Assembly (NCBI GenBank): GCA_021775525.1
Contig: JAJFHQ010000038.1
Location: forward strand, 1 to 55,871
Source of the DNA: Hyphomicrobiales bacterium
GTDB lineage: Bacteria > Pseudomonadota > Alphaproteobacteria > Rhizobiales > Methyloligellaceae
DNA length: 55,871 bases
Reading direction: 5' to 3'
A program made the position numbers and the translations under genes. The notes under the pieces were generated by a model. It did not search any database. It saw only the letters and a program-made list of their open reading frames with translations, and was not told the origin of the DNA. Shown here one piece after another: positions 53,801 to 55,871 of the stretch. Position 1 is the stretch's first letter. Each line of letters starts with the position of its first letter.

Positions 53801-54428
53801 CCTTTGACACCTTATGTGTCTGCGCGCGCCAGTACCCGACGCCGATGCCGACAGCGATCGCAGGCGCCAGAAGTTCAATTGGCGGTGCCTCGTTACCAAA
53901 GAGCGCAAGCTGGATGAGGTAACAGACGGCGGCCGCGACGGGTGGAATGAGACAACTCACAAGACCCAACCGCCAGGGCTTGCGGTAGGTCCAGGCCATC
54001 AATCCGAAGGAGCCGCAGAAGAGCCAGATCATGCCCGGGAAAGGCATCCCCGCCATCAGCATCAAAAAGCCCGGGCCAAGCACCAGGGCGCTTAAGGCAA
54101 CACTCTTGAGTATTGCCTTGGAACCCGCCTTGGCGACCAACTTCAAAGCCTCGGCGCGGGTGCCCGGTGGTGGTTGCGCCACATTCTCTTCGGGACTGAC
54201 GGTGCTGGGCTCCGGGTCCGGCGCGGGGGCTGGAGCGGCCTCGCCCGCCTCGGGCGAAGCTGTCTTCTTGTCAGCGCTAAAGCCGAAGGAGGAAAACATG
54301 TTTCCGACAGATTCAAGGGTCGGGTTTTTCGAGGTTTCTTTTTTTTCGATCGGGAGGATCTGGCCGCATGCCGTACAGAATTTCTTGCTCGAAGGGTTTT
54401 GCGTTCCACACCCGCTGCACGCCGTCAT
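50829..54428 (-). CDS. Large zinc-ribbon membrane protein (1199 aa), undescribed architecture
   Basis: The order is: an N-terminal zinc ribbon (Cys 4, 7, 18, 21); a proline/alanine linker; about seven membrane helices between residues 105 and 296; a periplasmic or lumenal region with several cysteines (about 300-500); an alanine-rich hydrophobic block (near 530-600, AIAAVLIAAGIAVNVAQAIA); a long polar, low-complexity segment; a charged helical region; a glycine/alanine-rich segment (near 830-1010, GRGALKGGKSAAQAAMGGLK) and a final coiled-coil-like region. The glycine/alanine-rich segment has the style of bacterial toxin or secretion-associated proteins, but no domain is recognised. GGAG lies 12 bases before the ATG. 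Confidence 0.65.
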   Translation of the reverse strand: MTACSGCGTQNPSSKKFCTACGQILPIEKKETSKNPTLESVGNMFSSFGFSADKKTASPEAGEAAPAPAPDPEPSTVSPEENVAQPPPGTRAEALKLVAKAGSKAILKSVALSALVLGPGFLMLMAGMPFPGMIWLFCGSFGLMAWTYRKPWRLGLVSCLIPPVAAAVCYLIQLALFGNEAPPIELLAPAIAVGIGVGYWRAQTHKVSKGEDGGIIAERTIGYLLVWVAAYAVTQMLGLVTRDLFAIRAGLVTGAFSTAMLAVVSIMIWRQFQLVKSNASAVILIAVSLGAMTGWANESRADNLSDLRVIADQVKPKLAEIADSIPKTRNCISKSPSSRVATRLNSNIHEFGYALRCNVSANNRKLVTRLLASLTIGNRNNRERLARTRKLARSAQSSSTRQAARTPNSARYYYQSGRFGDGSVVQYFVSRQQNTESGGVHCRIDAILNGWEARISVDHILGKAYAISDAPSCILAKRGMAVLMDAIASRAGRQNTVPPATQRVVPRVEAPTRIERPIPPEPERTAITPEEAAAVSAAIAAVLIAAGIAVNVAQAIAAAIANALQAGVQLTSEEIQAAIADALLNRDGTSSQTGPAEPDTEPDSNAPPNVTLTERVRPPRNTPGTESSGANGKGTPSNDESGSDTSSGKPTKPPESGQEQTGHQQQTAPSGGNEPDGGPDDAAQEADDKARRDAAARQAEDKAREARREALLSGVLHTINDMPPDERSGALMGQLADAHESGELSRAQSLWEEVRGERKDQIEDRERLASRLNARAVDWDRIVTLTELNRDLAKIQATMTAAAAAPVIGFVGAATAGAIPLVPIGMAEEGQTFDPGTGKIKVDGNAVGRGALKGGKSAAQAAMGGLKAPGWLARSGRATINAGLDGYEAYSDGYRTTYDKVLAKGGTPEAARLAAEKAAAEKGKYGVGVSLVNSAVNEAIGIRAGNRQVDLRGSALGRDQLITEGAKSAGGILVGTAQNVALKDQDLHTALGGAARQEILNRVAQGTHVAAGVETNPLSGFSQDDTAQTATGRRQTAAAADAESAGSRGGDGDATSRTAAASDDARSRAPTAGDVADAEAAHRRAQSGRWRAEQELASARERLAGLPDHQRVSAEIDLKEAEGRLGSAKGSEFSAALDAQDIYQAHRSGTAPGPDFSDAAPPNPDSEGIRFVGSTDDSGDDGRFTANFSDVFGTPKKSD

Positions 54429-54484
54429 GTCCTAGTCTCCCAGCCCAATGGGGAAAAAGTAAATGCTCATTCCCCAACCGTTGC

Positions 54485-54670
54485 TCATTGCCTTTGTCTC
54501 GTCGTGCCATCCGGCGGGCGCACCCCGACGGGCGCGCTCCATGGCGACGCCTTCGGATTGAGCACCTTTTCGGCAGACGCCCTGTTCTGACTGTCTTGGA
54601 GCGACTGGCGCGCAACGACGCCGATGGCTGCAATAGCCAGCAGCAAAATGAGAACTTTTACGGTCGACAT
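54485..54670 (-). CDS. Small single-pass membrane protein (61 aa), first gene of the cluster
   Basis: The product begins with a helix, VKVLILLLAIAAIGVVARQS, and continues with a polar 40-residue tail. It lies 56 bases upstream of the 1199-residue gene on the same strand. No ribosome site is convincing and no family is recognised, so it could be a small membrane subunit or a non-coding frame. Confidence 0.4.
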   Translation of the reverse strand: MSTVKVLILLLAIAAIGVVARQSLQDSQNRASAEKVLNPKASPWSAPVGVRPPDGTTRQRQ

Positions 54671-55093
54671 GGCTCTGCAATCCCGTCTTTATCTCTCAAT
54701 CCAGTCCGGCTCTCTGCGCTCATTTTTTCTTTTTGTGTCCGAACTGAAGTAAATATGGCGTGTCGCAAATGAACCTGTTGTGAACCGTTGGTTGCCCTGT
54801 GTTCATACAGATTGCACAATACCAACCACTTGATTTCTGGAAATCACCAAATCTCCTTAAGATATTATCGAAGCAGGATGAAATCTGGCAGACGCGTTGG
54901 CAATCATTTTCTTGTCAGCATCACCGTAATATTATCTGGGGTTTGTGTTGCCTTACGCCAGGTTTCTTGATTGGGCGGTACAGGTATTTGTACCGTCCCA
55001 TGAGAACTTGAACCGACGGAGAACTGTTCGATGCGCAATTGTGCAAATTGTGGTGAGACCAAGCACATATTCTATGTTGCTCAAGACCCGCCA
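54671..55093. other. Gene-free stretch upstream of the zinc-ribbon cluster
   Basis: No coding frame with a convincing start or codon pattern was found. The region is less GC-rich than the genes and probably contains the cluster promoter, but no -35/-10 pair could be assigned with confidence. It ends at an ABC repeat. Confidence 0.35.
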
Positions 55094-55214
55094 ACGTCCG
55101 CTATTGGCACTTAGCGGACGTAGTCCGTACCCTTCGAGCATGTCTGCTTTCGTGGGAAAAGCGGACATCAAATGACAACATGAAAAGAGTCTGCTTTTGA
55201 CCCAAAGCGAACAT
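55094..55214 (+). repeat. ABC composite repeat, complete A-B-C with covariation in A
   Basis: Unit A (55094-55121) has arms ACGTCCGCT/AGCGGACGT: both ends differ from the consensus (ATG to ACG and CAT to CGT), so pairing is kept. Unit B (55140-55168) has loop CGTGGGA. Unit C (55187-55214) has loop TTGACCCA and an altered left arm. Both spacers are 18 nt. Confidence 0.88.
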
Positions 55215-55348
55215 CGGCTACCCGCCTCGAATTAAGGCTCTCTAATCCGGCCCGACAAATGCTTGTGGCAGCCTGCACACCTCTCAACCAGCATCCGTCA
55301 CCACCGAATTCCTGTCTGGCTGAAATCACCTGAATTGGTTATCGTGCC

Positions 55349-55549
55349 ATGATGTCAGTGCTGCTACGCCAAATTGCCCGTTACGTTTCTCAAAAAGCTG
55401 CGTCCGATCCCGAGGCAAGGGAGAAGGTGTTCAAAGCAGCCCGCGACGTTGTTGAGGAAGCCAAACAGATAGCCAAGAACGATGACCGAGCTTATGCCGC
55501 TGGCCGGGCTTTCCGCAGGGCATTCTACAAGCTGCAGAGCAACCGATAG
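55349..55549 (+). CDS. Small hypothetical protein (66 aa)
   Basis: The product is helical and charged (VLLRQIARYVSQKAASDPEA and DVVEEAKQIAKNDDRAYAAG). It resembles short alphaproteobacterial proteins of unknown function in style. ATG codons at 55349 and 55352 are both possible. No clear ribosome site is seen. Confidence 0.5.
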   Translation: MMSVLLRQIARYVSQKAASDPEAREKVFKAARDVVEEAKQIAKNDDRAYAAGRAFRRAFYKLQSNR

Positions 55550-55627
55550 CTGGGCGTGGTGACTTCCGTCACTTGGCACGTGACTAACCGACCATGCAGC
55601 AGACAGCTCGCTACACCAGTATCGCGA

Positions 55628-55651
55628 ATGTCCGCTTTCGGGAGTTGTCCG
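55628..55651 (+). repeat. ABC repeat fragment (unit B only)
   Basis: ATGTCCGCTTT with a CGGGAG loop is present, but the right arm does not pair, and neither A nor C is at the expected spacing. It lies next to the IS end and may be a truncated copy. Confidence 0.55.
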
Positions 55652-55659
55652 TCGTCAGA

Positions 55660-55871
55660 GTTTTTGGAACAGACTTCAGCTTGAGCTAAGTGAGTGCCTG
55701 GCTCATCTGGTTTGTTATGTTAGGCGGCGGATCTGCGATGTTGCAAGCGCCGGGTCTGTAGCGTGTTTCGTTTGATCCTTTCTCTTTGTAGCAAAATGGA
55801 TTGCCCACGCCCGAAGTAGACGTCGGCAGGTGTCAGGTTACTCAGGCTTTCGTGATAGCGCTGATGGTTAT
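55660..55871 (-). mobile_element. IS3-family insertion sequence, one end visible
   Basis: The IS contains the partial OrfB. Its terminal inverted repeat must lie between about 55660 and 55719, where TGAGTGCCTGGCTCATCTGG is one candidate beginning with the TGA usual for IS3 ends. The boundary cannot be fixed without the other end. Confidence 0.5.
55720..55871 (-). CDS. IS3-family transposase OrfB, C-terminal 49 residues (partial)
   Basis: Translated from the minus strand, the end of the window reads NHQRYHESLSNLTPADVYFG then RGQSILLQRERIKR and ends at a stop at 55720-55722. This is the C-terminus of an IS3-group integrase-type transposase (the YNxxRxHxSL...TPAD pattern). The rest lies beyond the window, so whether the gene is intact is unknown. 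Confidence 0.85.
   Translation of the reverse strand, partial: NHQRYHESLSNLTPADVYFGRGQSILLQRERIKRNTLQTRRLQHRRSAA

Noticed and set aside
44384-55214. ABC repeats considered as CRISPR arrays
   Set aside because: Spacers are short (17-18 nt), only two per locus, the three repeat units differ in a fixed order, and no cas genes are seen.

Overview
The window looks like chromosomal DNA of an alphaproteobacterium, probably of the Hyphomicrobiales (Rhizobiales) or a neighbouring order. This rests on a SciP/DUF1153 cell-cycle regulator, a PstA with the long N-terminal domain common in alphaproteobacteria, a phoR-pstSCAB-phoU-phoB locus, GC-rich coding DNA, and dispersed ATGTCCGCT palindromes of the kind that produce spurious 'ALPPKAD' and 'DPKRTLA' peptides in that group. 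The assignment comes from reading the sequence and no database was searched.

Layout: 1-9.8 kb holds a truncated NicO/RcnA metal exporter, a divergent metallophosphoesterase, a haloacid dehalogenase, a TAXI-type solute-binding protein, a fused indolepyruvate ferredoxin oxidoreductase, an SSS symporter and a 1-Cys peroxiredoxin. 9.9-19 kb holds cysH, an AraC regulator whose 5' region is tandemly duplicated, a PsiE-like protein, an alpha/beta hydrolase, tam, a nucleoside transporter, hemH, a UPF0178 protein, a perfect 32-bp inverted repeat and a DMT transporter. 19.1-25.9 kb is the phosphate operon on the minus strand, with a Pho box over the 3' end of phoR driving pstS. 26-44 kb is a mosaic of small housekeeping and stress genes: GNAT, universal stress protein, cupin, DMT transporters, NnrU, a YiiX-like peptidase, an HtrA-like protein without its catalytic triad, a glutaredoxin-DinB fusion, trhO, selO, mepA and msrA. 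It ends in tRNA-Ser(GGA).

44.2-55.9 kb is an accessory region downstream of tRNA-Ser. It carries an SciP homologue, a LuxR-type regulator, small orphan proteins, and a minus-strand cluster (46.8-54.7 kb). In that cluster four consecutive proteins each carry one CxxC-x10-CxxC zinc ribbon, including a 1199-residue multi-pass membrane protein. The window ends inside an IS3-family transposase.

The most unusual feature is a dispersed composite repeat, called ABC here. It consists of up to three different short hairpins, always in the order A-B-C, separated by spacers of 17-18 nt whose length is fixed and whose sequence is unrelated between copies. Eight clear copies and one fragment occur. They bracket the phosphate operon, one DMT gene, sciP, the luxR segment and the zinc-ribbon cluster. 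The two strongest candidates for something undescribed are this element and the zinc-ribbon membrane cluster it encloses.
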